Assembly: GCA_009760855.2 (NCBI GenBank)
Contig: WPIO01000074.1
Coordinates: 1,882,501 to 1,946,500, forward strand
Origin: Cristatella mucedo
Taxonomy: Eukaryota; Bryozoa; Phylactolaemata; Cristatellidae
Reading direction: 5' to 3'
DNA length: 64,000 nt
In this document: positions 12,885 to 25,060 of the stretch, piece by piece
Numbering within the stretch: the stretch's first letter is position 1
How the letters are laid out: the number at the start of each line of letters is the position of its first letter
Notes under the pieces: generated by a model
The model's input: the letters and a program-made list of their open reading frames with translations, nothing else
What the model was told of the DNA's origin: nothing
Databases searched by the model: none
Program-made: the position numbers and the translations under genes

Positions 12885-13255
12885 CAATTGTTTCATCACA
12901 AAAAGTGCAATCACAGACAGCCTGTAATGGCAACGGTATGTGAAGCTGCAGCCTGGGGCAATCTTGTTGCTCTGGTCTGTTGATTACAATTACTTCTTTT
13001 CCAACGTTATATGCCATTCAATATAAGTATGTCTGACTGCATGACAGATAGTGGCAATATAAATCCCTGCTGTGAAGCAACATCAGACACTAATGAAAAT
13101 ATAAAAATTTCAAGGTCCCGGTATGAGCTGCTAGGCTTTGAGGTGCACGGATATTTTTAAGTACGTTTGTGTACTAGGTTAATAGTGACCATACGATGCG
13201 TTTTACCATCATTGACTAAAGTTGTTGCCATCATTATGCCATTACTAGTTTTGGG

Positions 13256-14204
13256 CAAACCCAGTGTGATTCAGAGTTTGGAAAGGCTGACTCTCAAAAT
13301 TGGCTCTGCCAGCATATCTCATGTTGCATCAGCTCGAAATCTAGGTGTCATATTCCCAAGCGCCCTCTCGTTAGACGACCATATCAGCTCCACAGTCAAA
13401 TCTGCCTATTTTCAGCTACATAACATTGCAAAAAATCGGGCTTGTTTAGATAAGGATACCACGTCCTAGTTGGTCCATGCATTCGTGACATCCCGTCTCG
13501 ACTTCTGCAACTCACTGCTTACTGGCCTACCAGCATGTACGATCAGGTGATTGCAGCCGGTGCCAAACTCTGCAGCTAGGCTTGTCTGTCGTGGGTGTTG
13601 AAGTTGCCACATAACTCTACTTCTCGCCGACCTGCACTGGCCACCAGTCAAGCAACGAATTGACATCAAGGTTTTGTCGCTCACTTTTAGGTCGCTTCAT
13701 TCTATGGCACCAGCCTATTTCTCACATATACTACCCCATCAGGCCAAGCATCGTACCACCCGCTTTTCGGAATCCAACAGTAAACAAATACCTCGTACAA
13801 ACCTTAAATCCTTTGGAGACCGTGCATTTAGTTCGTATGCTCCCAAAGCCTGGAATTTCCTCCCGACCTGCGGCAGAACATCCCCTGACCTGACGATATT
13901 TAAAAGGAACCTAAAAACACACCTATTTAGGACAGCATTTAGTGGGTCCCTGTGATTCGTCCTCCATGTGCTTATGCGTGCTGACACTGTGCATGCTGCC
14001 ACTAACCACATTTGCATGCTGACCCTGTGCATGTCACCCCTAACCATATTATTTATTTTGTCTGTTCTTTTCAAGCATGATTTTACTTACCATTCAAGTA
14101 CATTTTCCTTTGCAGCGATGTAAAGCACCTAGAAAGAGATTAAGTTCACTGAGGGTGCTTTATCAAGTGCAATATTATTATTATTGTTATTTTGCTGCAA
14201 CTGA
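13256..14204 (+). mobile_element. Family A CR1/L2-like retrotransposon, 5'-truncated
   Basis: Holds the RT C-terminal region from SVIQSLERLTLKIGS through the LHWPPVKQRI, HRTTRFSESNS and PLTIFKRNLKTHLF blocks, then the hairpin-forming 3' end and an ATT tail. There are several frameshifts and stops. TTTTGGG flanks it at 13249-13255 and 14205-14211. Unit C is uninterrupted at the matching place (about 18340-18370). The exact right edge is less certain because a few non-repeat bases follow the ATT tail. Confidence 0.85.
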
Positions 14205-14850
14205 TTTTGGGATGTGAGTGGGGATATCGAATGCTGAGTCGTGAACATGTCTGTTTAGCAAATCGGTTTCATTTCGGCTAACCATATTCGTGAACATATT
14301 ATGCTGCGGATTGTTGTATTGCTTTCACTAATCCGGCAATGCACCCCTCTTGAAGAGCAGAAACAGATCCCACATTAAGACTAAAACCATTAGGAATAAT
14401 TGACAGTATCACCCCACACAAACTTTCGATATTGCTTAGATTGGCATAGATGCATTGCTTCTACTCTTGTGGTGATAGCTCCATTAAAGTAATCACGTCT
14501 ACGTTAACCGGGTCTTTGACTTAACTATTACTTGGCGGCTTAGTGCAAAGAAGTGGAATATTAAGTTATGCCGTCTACTTAGGCAAATGATTCGTGCTTC
14601 ACAGAGAGCAGCACAGCTGCTTTGAGGTCTGATGTTTCTAGCCACGAGCCTTGACTCGGCACTCAAGCTTGAAAGCTGTATTCATTTAGTTTAAGTATCG
14701 TCTCTGCATGTATGCATTTCAGCTAACTTATCGATGTATATCCTTTTGAACTGCAAAAGAACTATCCAACAGTATCCTCTCATGCATGGAAGCACGATGT
14801 CAGCTCGTTTTGAAACCATTACTGTCGGAAGCTCATTTTGCATATGCATG

Positions 14851-15539
14851 GCAACTGAAATCCTATTTCTCAATGCAACCACTCAGGCGAAGCATGGCCT
14901 CTCCGCTAGACCTCCGAGGGCTGACTAGTGTTCAAGCAGGCTGACTTTTCCAGTGGTGAACACTGCAGCACGAGGGATACTTCATCAAAATCCTGGTACA
15001 TCGATCCAAGATGGGAGCAATCATTCCGTGTCAATTAGTAGAAACAATTAGTGGCTAGCTTGTGTGCATCGCTATGAGGTGAGCCAGTCCTTATATTAGT
15101 GGCTCTTTGAAACTTGCAGGATGAGAAAAAACAACCAACAGTGAATGAATGAGACGTGATGTATTTGGATAAAACAAGCATGTGACAACACACACGAGGC
15201 ATTTGGGACTTCTACTTGGAAGAGCTCTTTAGTTAGTAACTTGGGCTTAATCCACAGCTGTCAATGGGAATTTGAAAAACGAGCAAGCTCAAAAGTAATT
15301 TAAAAATATGCATTACGGCTTAAAAGACCTATTCTTCTTGAGTTTTATGTAGCTGATTTTAAACCAATATTTTACTCGTTATTTATATGTTTTTTGCATG
15401 TCGACACTAGCAAGCGTCCATATAGTACAGTTGCTTGCCAGCTCTTTATGGCAATACGAAGGCACGACCGCATTGGGCAACGGTGACCTCTGCAGTAGCA
15501 AGATGGCACTAATGCTTGTGCCTGCTCTAAGTGGACCTC
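14851..15539. other. Spacer between units B and C
   Basis: No recognised gene or element. Part of the right end may belong to unit C, since CCTGGCCCAAGCCATGCTGG near 15557 matches units A and B. Confidence 0.4.
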
Positions 15540-18500
15540 GGTGATTCGCCTTCTAACCTGGCCCAAGCCATGCTGGCACTCTAGCAAAGGCCATTCTAAG
15601 GAGGGAAGACGTCAGCACCTAACGATGAGCAGCTCGGATACTTTCAGGTGATGCTATCACACGACGTATCCTATTGGCAGCCCAATTGGGGGCCGCAGGA
15701 GAATAGCTCCCCAATGCAAAGCAGAAAGAGTGGCATCGTACAAAAATTGCACGACTGGCAGATGTTATTGGCCCTGTCCCCATGAGCTGCTAGATGCCGT
15801 ATGAACACATGAGTGACGCAGTGGTGGCTGCTGGTGCCTCAAGGCAGCTAGGCAAGCTATGTAGAGCTCCCTCAGACTAATGATCAGCAGCAAAGCGCTA
15901 CCCGTTCCACCGAGCCACCTCTACGCAGGTGACATTGACAGAGCAGCCTGCTCAGTAGCTGTCCAGATTTCGATCTGACGGCATTTGACACGGCACCGTC
16001 TGAGTGCGAATGCACAAACGCGATGCACGAACTTCGCAGCTAGGCTTGTCTGTCGAGAGCGTCGCAGTTGCCACATTACTCCACTTCTTGCCGACCTGCA
16101 CTGGCTACCGGTCAAGCAACGGATTGACTTTAAGGTTTTGTCGCTCACTTTTAGGTCTCTTCATTCTATGGCTCCAGCCTATCTCTCCGACATACTCCCC
16201 CATCAGGCCAAGCTTCGTACCACCCGCTTTTCGGAATCCAACAGTCTAGAAATACATCGTACAAACCTCAAATCCTTTGGAGACCGTGCATTTAGTTCGT
16301 ATGCTCCCAAAGCCTGGAACTCCCTCCCGACCTGCGTCAGAACATCCCCTGACCTGACGACATTTAAAAGGAACTTAAAAACACACCTATTTAGGACAGC
16401 ATTTAGTGGGTCCCTGTGATTCGTCCTTCACGTGCTTATGCGTGCTGACACTGTGCATGCTACCAAAAACCACATTTGCATGCTGGCCCTGTGCATGTCA
16501 CCCCTAGCTATGTTATTCATTTTGTTGGTTTTTAAAGCATGACTTTACTTACCATTTAATTGTATTTCCCTTTGCAGCAAATTTAAAGCGCCTAAAAGAG
16601 ATTAAGTTCTCTGAGGGCGGTTTATCAAGTACATTATTATTATTATTATTGAGTGCCAGCATGGAGCTGGAAGCTAATGCTTGCAAAAGCAGCACACCTG
16701 CAGCATGCTGCGGTGACAGCTTGTTGGCTGCCTTCTTCGATTGGTGCAGACCGTGCTGGTTCAGCTGCTAGCTTCTGCTGCAACCTCGGCGAAACGGCGA
16801 CTGTTGCTGGCCGACGCGTCTAGCAGACAATGAGCAAAGCCTTTTCCATCGGCAGCTGCCTCACGGCAGAAGCAGCAGCAGATGAAATGTGACACGCCGG
16901 CCTGTCACGGCTTAGAGGTCCGGACCGATCGAGTGGCATCTTTTCACCTTACACTGCGTCAAGCAAATAGCTGGCATAGGTAAACGACAGCCCTCGTTAA
17001 AGTGAGCTACTAAAGCGACTCTTGTCGTTCCCACGCTTCCGGCCTCACTTCCTGGCTTTGGCACCTGGCCCAATCAATGCAAACACTCTGGCCTATGCCA
17101 CTCTGACGAGTAAAGAAGTCGTCATGTAGCCTTGTGCAGCTTGGCCTCCCCCTTGTAGCATGGCCATTGCCGGAAATATATCGTATCAACAATTGCAGCC
17201 TGCTTGCTAAGACCGGCTGATGGCGCTGGCTTGATGAGAAGTTTGGTTGGCCAGATGGCCCGAAATCGAGACCCTTGTCTCCATTTTAGCACTGTCCCCT
17301 CAACTTGCTCGATACGGTTGAAAGAGGATGGTTTAAATTGGGCCTCGTGGTTTCTGGTCAGTCTAGGCCACACTCATTATGGCTACGCCCGAGCCACGCA
17401 GCGTTTAGCTGCACCGCCCTGGGAACGTGAGACAGGTGCCACGCTCAGAAACCCATTCCATTTTTTACGACTAAAAGTCCACATCGCTGGACCTTTGGAG
17501 TGCCAGCGCCATTTCGGCAGCTCACAAATAGCAGAGCAAGAGACCGGCGGAAAGCAGGGGCATTTGCTTGTTTGCTACGGTGTACTTCGACAGCTGCAGC
17601 CACGGTTGCGTCGGTCGAGGTTCACTGCAGCTGCAGGCCCTGCTAATTGACATTGAGTGGTGACTTCTGTTGAACAAATTGCCTCCAGGAAGCAGCAACT
17701 GCAAACGTGGCGTTCTGGCCTGTCACCTTTGACACTTGCCGATCGAGAGAGTGTGGTCTTCTCATCTTGAGCGACATTGATTAATACAAAGTTTTCCTTC
17801 TGCTTTCAACCAAGGTTGAAAAATGGTAAACATGTTACCGCATCGTCACCATAGTACTTCCATGAATCGTTTGAGATTCCTTAGATCGTTGTACCCAGGC
17901 TGGCAACGAGTGACAGTGACTCATCCTGAAGGCACCAGCATTTCTTTTCTTGGATGCTTTGCAGTCGGATAGCAGTGCAGCTACAGTTTCTATCACAAGA
18001 AGTGCAATCGCCGACAGCTTGTTATAGCCATGGTAAGTAAAGCTACAGCCTCTGTCATACCGATATTGTTACTCTAGTCTGTTTATTACAACGACCCTTT
18101 CCGAAGTTGTATATCATTCTGTATGAGTCATTTTGACCGTTACACAGATAGTGGCACTATAAAGCCGTTCTGTGAAGCAACACCGAGCACTAGCAAAAAT
18201 ATAAATATTGCTAGACCGTGGTATGAGCTGATGTTCTTCGAGGTACATGGACACTTTTCTGAAATGCGTTCTTGTACAAGGTTAATAGTGACGATGCGAT
18301 GCGTTTTACAATCACTGACCAAAGCTTCGGTTCTCATTATGCCGCTAGTTTCTCTTGCGACGTGAGTGGAGATATACCAATTGAATACTAAGTCGCTAAC
18401 AGATCTTTTTAGAAAAATAATATCTTGTCGGCTAACCATTTTCTTCAACAGATTATGCCGCGGATATTTGCCTTCCTTTCACTAATCCGGCAACGCATCC

Positions 18501-18860
18501 CTCTTGACGAGCAAGAACAGATTCCAAAACTGATAGTATCACAGGACAAAAACTTTCGACATTGCTCAGACTTGCATAGATGCATTGTCTTCGACTCTTT
18601 CGGTAACCATTCCAAAAAATAATTGCTTATATGTTAATTGAGTCTTTGACCTAACTATTACTGGGCGGCCTGGTGAGAAGTGCAATATGAAGCTAAGCCT
18701 TCTACTTGGGCAAATGATTCGTGCTTCACAGAGAGCACCACAGCTACTTTGACGTCTGAGGTTTGTAGCCACGAGCCTTGACTCGGCACTCAAGTTTGAA
18801 AGCTGTACTCATTTAATTAAAGTGTCGTCTGTGTGCATGAGTTTCAACTAGCTTGCTGAT
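15540..18860. repeat. Local duplication unit C
   Basis: Tandem partner of unit B, in the same orientation. It lacks the three retroelements of B but has its own family A insertion at 16008-16650, inside the conserved core. A 148-residue frame at 17204-17650 and an 80-residue frame at 18123-18365 are open, but neither is recognised and neither shows clear splice signals. The downstream half resembles B at a level that suggests an old duplication. Confidence 0.7.
16008..16650 (+). mobile_element. Family A CR1/L2-like retrotransposon, short 5'-truncated insertion
   Basis: A short family A copy with an almost undamaged C-terminal frame (LADLHWLPVKQRIDFKV to LKTHLFRTAFSGSL), the 3' UTR and an (ATT)n tail. 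GAGTGC flanks it at 16002-16007 and 16651-16656. Units A (near 4428) and B (near 10825) read continuously through this point with CTGAGTGCCAGCATGGAGC, so both edges are set by comparison. The first 30 or so bases are not matched by other copies. Confidence 0.92.
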
Positions 18861-19844
18861 CGAGTCTGTGAAGTTCATCTTTGGATCCTGCAGTCTTTTC
18901 TGATCGCCGACAATTTTCCTTAAGATCCTGTACTAAAAAAGCCACCCGGCCAAAAAAGTTCAAAACACGACATTAGGGAATTACAGCTTCACGATTTTTT
19001 TTCAAGTGTTCCACTTGCGTCCTCAGACAGTTGCTCAAAAAGGCCTAAAATGCTGTTCAGTACATCGTTGATAGGTGTCATAGCCTCTACTCTACCGTGT
19101 TACAGAGTCACGTTTGACAGTGATGGCTTGAACTTTTCGCAGGTCTTACAACCTCAGAGTTGATGTTGAAGAGAATAAGCAGGTGCTCTCTATTGTTTCG
19201 GGAAAAGGTAACGACAACGCAATCTTGAATCGCAGCATGAACTTCTACCAGCTTCGAGCTGTGATTATCACAGTCAACCACGACTGTCTTCTCATTTCTG
19301 GAAGGTATTTTCTTATGGACAGCTGACCAGTAGCCAGACGTGACTGCTTTGTTTTTGAAGCCCGGCTCAATGTTAACTGAGCTTAGCCTGTGTGGTCTGA
19401 TAGTGTGTCATTGCTCGGTCACGGTAGACTGGTTCGCTGTTGAAGCTAATTAGCTGTCCGGCCCGTCCCTGGCGCGACGCAGCTTACAGCTCGCGGCAGG
19501 CAGGATGAGGCGAACGGACGAGGAGGACTGTTGGAAAGCGGAGCGAGGATTGAACGGTGTGTGTCGCTTGCTTGCCGCCAAAGTAGCAAGCTACTGCTGG
19601 TCTAAGTCTGCAAACATATTTAAATAGATCAGCCAACAATAGCCAATTCCATTGAAACAAATACTTGCTGCTTGATATCAAGAGCAGTAAAGTGACATAA
19701 CAAAATTTAAGAGAACATATGCACGATCTACTTTGCTTTTGGTGCCCACTTGGCCTTGGCGCCCGGGCATATCTCTTTCCCCTACCCAACCCTTGCTACG
19801 CCTCTGTGCCTGCTGCCGCCTGAAGTTGTAGATACCGCCTGACG
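18861..19844. other. No supported gene or repeat
   Basis: Nothing recognised in about 1 kb. GC content rises toward the right end, where short frames are open on both strands without motifs. Confidence 0.4.
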
Positions 19845-19889
19845 TTGGTGTTCGGGCGGCGTTGGAAGACTGCAGAAGACAGGCGAGCA

Positions 19890-20387
19890 ATGAAAGCTCC
19901 CTCGACTACTAAGGGCGAACCCGGCCTGGAACTTTCAGGCGACATCTGGCTGCCTATGGCGGCTCTACCGCACATGGATCTAGTAGACCCAGTGAAAGTC
20001 GATTGCTTCCGTTGTATTTCAGAAACTCCCAACCCTACAGACAAGTTGTGTGTAATCATCTGGCCCACAGAATTGGTTAAGAGCTGCAACTTTAAAGAGC
20101 GCTTGCACCTAGATGCTTTGATGATCCTATTTGGCAGCGACATTTCGAGGCAACGACATTCTTCGTTGGCTCCTCAAGCACATTGGGAGCAGCTTCCGGT
20201 GACGGCTGCTCTACGAACGCTCTCTCGAACTTACAAGTTGGTTCTGTCACCGTGCAATGCCGTCTTTTCAGTGGGGTACATATGTGAGCTTTTGCTGGAC
20301 CACGTCTGGAGGACACACTGGAGCAGTACACAACACACAGGTCAGCGACTCGTGCTTTTCAGAGAGGCACAGCTGCCTGAGATATGA
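19890..20387 (+). CDS. Open frame of unknown nature, 165 codons
   Basis: An ATG-started frame of 165 codons, open further upstream to 19845. I recognise no family, signal peptide or membrane segment. Its 3' end and the following 70 bases loosely resemble the ends of units B and C (CTCGTGCTTTTCAGAGAGGC against TTCGTGCTTCACAGAGAGCA), so it may be a less decayed relative of that repeat family rather than a host gene. A 115-residue minus-strand frame overlaps it. Coding status is doubtful: it could be a chance frame, or an exon of an unseen gene. Confidence 0.25.
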   Translation: MKAPSTTKGEPGLELSGDIWLPMAALPHMDLVDPVKVDCFRCISETPNPTDKLCVIIWPTELVKSCNFKERLHLDALMILFGSDISRQRHSSLAPQAHWEQLPVTAALRTLSRTYKLVLSPCNAVFSVGYICELLLDHVWRTHWSSTQHTGQRLVLFREAQLPEI

Positions 20388-20744
20388 CCATTTTACCTAT
20401 GAGCCTTTGCACTGCTTGCCGACTGGAAACGTGTAAACTTTAATTGTTATTGTAGTCACATCACCTATATTTTTCAACTCTTTTTTCAATTAGTTGCATT
20501 CCTAAACGTAAAAGTAATATTTAACTGTATCCGGTCAAAGCATACCGTAACCTCACGCTGTCACTGTAATTTAAAGAGGCTGATTTGTGCTCAAAATGCT
20601 GAAAATGCTAAAAGTGGCTGAAAATCCGAAAACTCTATGCAAGGGTCACATTGTAGCGCGGCCGCTCAATTAGACCTTTAAATGGCATCCTAGAGGGAAA
20701 GTAGGCCGACTGTGTTCCAGTTTTCTGTAAACCACAGCAAAAGA

Positions 20745-21258
20745 TACTCTGCTCTGCGCCGGTGCATAGATAATGTAATGTAATGTATCTCCGTATGTAA
20801 CTCCACAAAGTCATTAAGACCACGTGGGTGTTACGCAGGAGAGACTTGTATAGCGAACTCACAGCCTAAGCGGCTTTCGATACGCATTCGGTAGCCAACA
20901 GACTTCGTCTCAAGCAACAAAGATAAAGTGGGAAGCATAGCAGAGTCAGGAGACCAGTTGAGGTAGTGAGTAGCACAGAAGTAGCAGCTCAGGACCGCTG
21001 AAAAAGATGAGCCATAGTCGGCAGCAGAAGAGTAGATGTCTTTGCGTAAGAACTGTGGAAGCGGGCTCCACAGTCTAGGACCTGCAGAGCTAAAGATTCT
21101 GTCGCCAACGGCTTTTGGGCGGAGGAATGGAAGGAATGCTAATTCATAGTCAACACAGGACCTGAGGGCGAAAACAGGCTGAAACTGATGCAGTAGTTCA
21201 GCTAGGTACGAAGGAGCAAAGCTGTGGCGGGCCTTGTGGGTCAGCGTAAGATAAATCT
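20745..21258 (-). mobile_element. Family B CR1/L2-like retrotransposon 3' end
   Basis: The reverse complement matches 12023-12497 and 30569-31285, including the region for SFSSAGPRLWNSLPQFLR, the CGCTATACAA motif and the 3' end GTTACATACGGAGATACATT followed by an ATTAC-type tail (TAATGTAATGTAATG on the plus strand). It is 5'-truncated and interrupted by stops. Confidence 0.85.
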
Positions 21259-22309
21259 AACAACAAATTATCACAGCGTATTTTTATTAGAAAACAAAAG
21301 TAATAGATAGTTTGCCTTCGGCTGTCCGACGGGGAGACTAATATTTATGCCGACACCTCCCATGTAGAAAAGAAGCACTCAACTGTGCCCAAGCAATACA
21401 TCAGGCTTAGATAAGCATACTGTGATACCTGCGAGCCCACTACATGTGTCTGACCGAAAAATTACTGGGACTATTTTTTTATTCTTTAACGTGCACTGAA
21501 TTGCTCCATATGATTATGCAAAGTTCGCAGGAAAAAATATCGCTTTTTTATGGAGGACTGAATGACGCAGGTTCTCAAATATCTCGAGAGAGCATTCGTT
21601 TCAAGGGTCGGGCCCTTTATTTTCTGACACGGTGTCGTGTTTCTGATATTCCGGAGAACTCGCCATATTGTGCACTTCGGTAGTGTCTCGTGTGCTCCCG
21701 TTTGAGTGCCATTGCTAGCAAGACTTTCTGAGCGGCTCAAAGACAAGAGAGCATCACACGAGTGCGAGGCTCACACTAGCCGGCCTGCATTCGCCCCAGC
21801 GACCTGTGCAGAGGCCTCTGCTGGCAGAGGCAGCCGTCGCAGAGTAGACCGACATTGGTCCTCCTTCATCGAGTGGGAGAATCCGGCCTCCCTCGCTGCT
21901 CCTTTGCTCTAGCCTCCCACGATCGACGCACGCGCTCTCGAGCCTGTCGTTCTAATACAGAACGAAGGCAGCTTGTGGCCCTGTTTTGCCAAGTCCCTTT
22001 CTTTTGGCGCCATCGCACGAGATATCAAACCAGCAGCCCATTCGAAAAGACAGAGAAATGGCGCTTGCTTATTGAGCTGACTGTTCGGCTTGGTACCCGA
22101 ACTCGCCACCGTTGGCCGCACGGCGGCGGCAATGCCTCCGGGCTCTGCTCAATGCCGCCTGTTGATGCGCCACTGGCGATATCGGGTGGCGTCTTGCGAT
22201 GGCGTGCGGGGGGGGGGGGAGGAGGGCTACGCTGCACTCATTAGCACTAATCATGAGTGGCGCCTCATTTCGCTGCAAAATCAAAAGAACTCTAGGCAGG
22301 TGCCCAGTT
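21259..22309. other. GC-rich stretch without a supported gene
   Basis: The right half is GC-rich and CpG-rich, with a poly-G run near 22207-22218. Overlapping frames are open on both strands, as expected from composition. No motif is recognised. Confidence 0.4.
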
Positions 22310-22860
22310 AATGCAGCCGGCTCAGTAGCCGCTCCAAAGTTCGACTGACAGTAAACAGCGAAGGACCTGTGGAGTGCCGCGTTGGAGTCGGACGTTCACA
22401 AACGTGCCGGAGCAGGAGACCGGCAGAGGGCAGGCGCAGTCTGCCGGCGGGCTTCGAACTTCGATCACTGCTGCCGCTTTTGCCTCGGTCAGAGTATGCT
22501 GAGGCAGTCTGCCTGCGGCAGAGGCAGCGCCGTTACCAGCCGCTACTTCTGGCAGACAATTAGCGTCGCCATCTGCGGCTGGGCACCGTCGGCTGCCACC
22601 TGGCAGGTACTCGACACGCCTTTGTGTCACCCCGTGACATGTCCGGCGACGTGCCGTGGGACCGGTAGAGCAGCAGCTTCTCAGCCTACGCCATGCCATG
22701 CAAACGGTTGGCCGAGGGTAAACAAACGCGATCGGCCTGCCTGTCGCTACCCGCCTGCTGGGAGCGTTTGCAGGCGGCTGAAAGGGAGGATGCGTGACCT
22801 GTGTGAGCTGTTCAAGTGACGAGAGGCGAGCCAGCGCCGAGCCCGACGTCTGGCTAGGTC
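22310..22860. repeat. Unit D, GC-rich relative of units A-C
   Basis: Shares the order of motifs seen in A-C: a CTCAGTAGC block, GACCTGTGGAGTGCC (compare GACCTTTGGAGTGCC in C), AGCAGGAGACCGGC, a Ser/Ala-rich GC block, GGCAGACAATTAGC (compare TAGCAGACAATGAGC) and GACACGCC. It is more GC-rich than the other copies, which would fit A-C having decayed through CpG loss. Long frames are open on both strands (22382-22819 plus, 22322-22699 minus); neither is recognised. Confidence 0.45.
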
Positions 22861-24346
22861 AATCGACAAAGAGTGCAGCAGTTCTTGTCTCGGCCGCCGA
22901 GATATTTCGGCATCCTTACCCTATCCTAGTCTGATTTGTCAGCCCTGCCGCCACGGCCAGGTAGCATCCGATTTTGCGCAATGGCAGCTGACATTAACGT
23001 CGAACGTGCGCCAGTTTGTGAGGCGGTCAGTTTCTTGAGCCTGTTTCGGGGCAGCTCGTGCATGGCTCATAAGCCGGGAGGAAGGAGGCTTAGTCACCTT
23101 AGCGATCCGGTCCGGCGCTAGCAAGCTTCTGCGTATAGAGCATGAGGGCAGTAAATTGGCAGACTCGCTATTACCGTTGTTTTCCCTCTCACCATGATTT
23201 GGCCGATGGTTGTTTAACCTGGCAGGGGTAGCTTGGAACTCACAAGCAAAGCCACTAGTTGAAGTCAACAGCAGTCAAGGTATGTATGCCGGAGTGTTAT
23301 ATGCTGGCAAAATACACCAGACTCCCCTGCAACTACACAATAACGTCTGTTGTTTTACCAGCAGAGTACCTGCCTGCAGTCGCACATCGGATGAGCTCTC
23401 TCTCGAGACGATTTGAATCTCCAAAGGAAGACGCTCAGAGACCGCAGCTGCTGAGAATACCAGCAGAGCTGCACATGTATCGCAAGCACATACGTATCTC
23501 GCGCACGCATCTCTCGTATGTATCTCTCATGTGCATCTCAAGCAGAGACCGGACGCGTTAGACGGACTTAAGTGGCTGCCCTCAGAATGGAGGTCAGCCT
23601 ACCTGACGCTGCTATTCGGCTAGTGCTGAAAAGCAGAAGACTACAGAGAAACGAGAGATAGACGACGCCCCGACACAAGGCTCCAACCTCTCACCTGTCG
23701 GACCAGCTCGAACTCGCTGGTCTAACAGGCGAGACAGCTGCTTTCGTCAAGCGCGATTCCCTTCGATGAAATCGAATGAGACCTAACGAATCGTACCAAG
23801 ACTTTATGGTCATGACTTTAGTGACCCCTAACCCCCTGGGAGCCTCGTAGCATGGACCGGTCGACCCACCAGGATTGTGGGGGGGGGCTGCTTTGTTAGA
23901 GGATGCTCGCTCCTTTAGCCGCCACTCATATCTCTAGCATTAGGCTACGCATACATTATCGGCAGTGGCAGCTGCGCCAGTAGCAATCGCAAGTCTGGCT
24001 GCTGACGCCGTCTCCCAGATGCTGGTGTCAAGCCCTTAATATGGAGACGATGGTTGCAGAGAGTGGAGCTGAGAGCGAAGCGAGTGCTGAACTCACCTCA
24101 ATTATTGCTGTCTTTGTCAGCTGAAAAATATATATAAGCAAGAATTCCCAACTATTTCGTACCATGTCTCGCAAAGGGGTCAGCATGTAGCAGTACCCCA
24201 TTTTTACGACTATGAGTCACACCCAAGTATAAGATGGGCCTACATTTCTGAACACAATTTTTTCTCAAAAGAGCTTATATTGTTAAATATTCATACTGAA
24301 TATAGCTCATTGTATATCAATACAAGTTTGCTGTAATCATCTGGCT
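22861..24346. other. No supported gene or repeat
   Basis: A poly-G run lies near 23879-23887. Short frames at 23210-23561 have no recognised motif. Nothing else is seen. Confidence 0.4.
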
Positions 24347-24918
24347 ACATCACACCACTTCTCGCCGACCCGCACTGGCTAACAGTCAAGCAACGGATCG
24401 ACTTCAAGGTTTTGTCGATCACTTTTAGGTCACTTCATTCTTTGGCTCCAGCCTGTTTCTCAGATCTACTCTCCCATTAGGCCAAGCATCGTACCATCCA
24501 CTTTTCGGAATCCAAGAGTTTACCAATACCTCGTACAAACCTGAAATCATTTGGAGACCGTGCATTTAGTTCGCATGCTTCCAAAGCCTGGAACTCACTC
24601 CCGACTTGCGTCAGAACATCCAATGACTTGACCACATTTAAAAAGAGCTTAAAAACACCTTTTTAGGACAGCATTTGGTGGGTCCCTGTGACTCGTCCTT
24701 CATGTGCTTATGCGTGCTGACACTGTGCATGCTGCCACTAACCCCACTTGCATGCTCATCCTGTGCGTGTCACCCACGAACTATGTTATTTAGGTTGTTA
24801 TCAAGCACGATAGTACTCATCAATCAATCACATTTCCGTTCGCAGCAAATGTAAAACACCTGGAAAGAGATTGAGTTCTCTGAGGGTGCTTTATCACGTG
24901 CATTATTATTGTAATTAC
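24347..24918 (+). mobile_element. Family A CR1/L2-like retrotransposon 3' part
   Basis: Matches family A from the HWL.VKQRIDFKV region through the C-terminus and 3' UTR (GTAAAACACCTGGAAAGAGATTG would be the stem, at 24850-24872) to a short ATTATTATT tail. Stops and indels break the frame. It is 5'-truncated at about the same place as several other copies. Confidence 0.85.
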
Positions 24919-24924
24919 TAGCAT

Positions 24925-25060
24925 CACCGTCGTCAGTATTACTGCTCACATCTTCACAGTCTTCTTTAAGAATTTCAATGTCTGACTCGTCACTTTCACT
25001 GCATGCAGGGACTGACACTGGCTTGTCGTTTAAACGCCATAGGCCTATTTTTTCAATAAA
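24925..25060 (-). pseudogene. Acidic coding-like remnant next to a CR1 insertion
   Basis: On the minus strand a frame reads WRLNDKPVSVP, then ACSESDESDIEILKEDCEDV and SSNTDDGDAS before running into the ATT tail of the CR1 copy. Such Ser/Asp/Glu-rich N-termini occur in several transposase families, including piggyBac-like ones, and in ordinary nuclear proteins. Nothing downstream confirms either. It is probably a fragment cut by the CR1 insertion. Confidence 0.3.

Larger units (their letters stand above)
10265..14850. repeat. Local duplication unit B
   Basis: Aligns along its length with unit C (15540-18860). Both share the segment with GACACGCCGGCCTGTCAC (near 11065 and 16890), the block CAACTGCAAAC followed by CTGGCCTGTCACC (near 11980 and 17700), the block around GTGAAGCAACA (near 13070 and 18175), and the end GCCTTGACTCGGCACTCAAG (near 14650 and 18775). 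It holds three retroelements missing from C: 12023-12497, 12744-12884 and 13256-14204. No function is recognised for the duplicated sequence. A short frame near 13030-13160 is also open in C at 18123-18365, which may be chance. Confidence 0.7.

Noticed and set aside
22322-22819. Overlapping 125- and 145-residue frames on opposite strands
   Set aside because: GC-rich sequence keeps both open; neither resembles a protein family.
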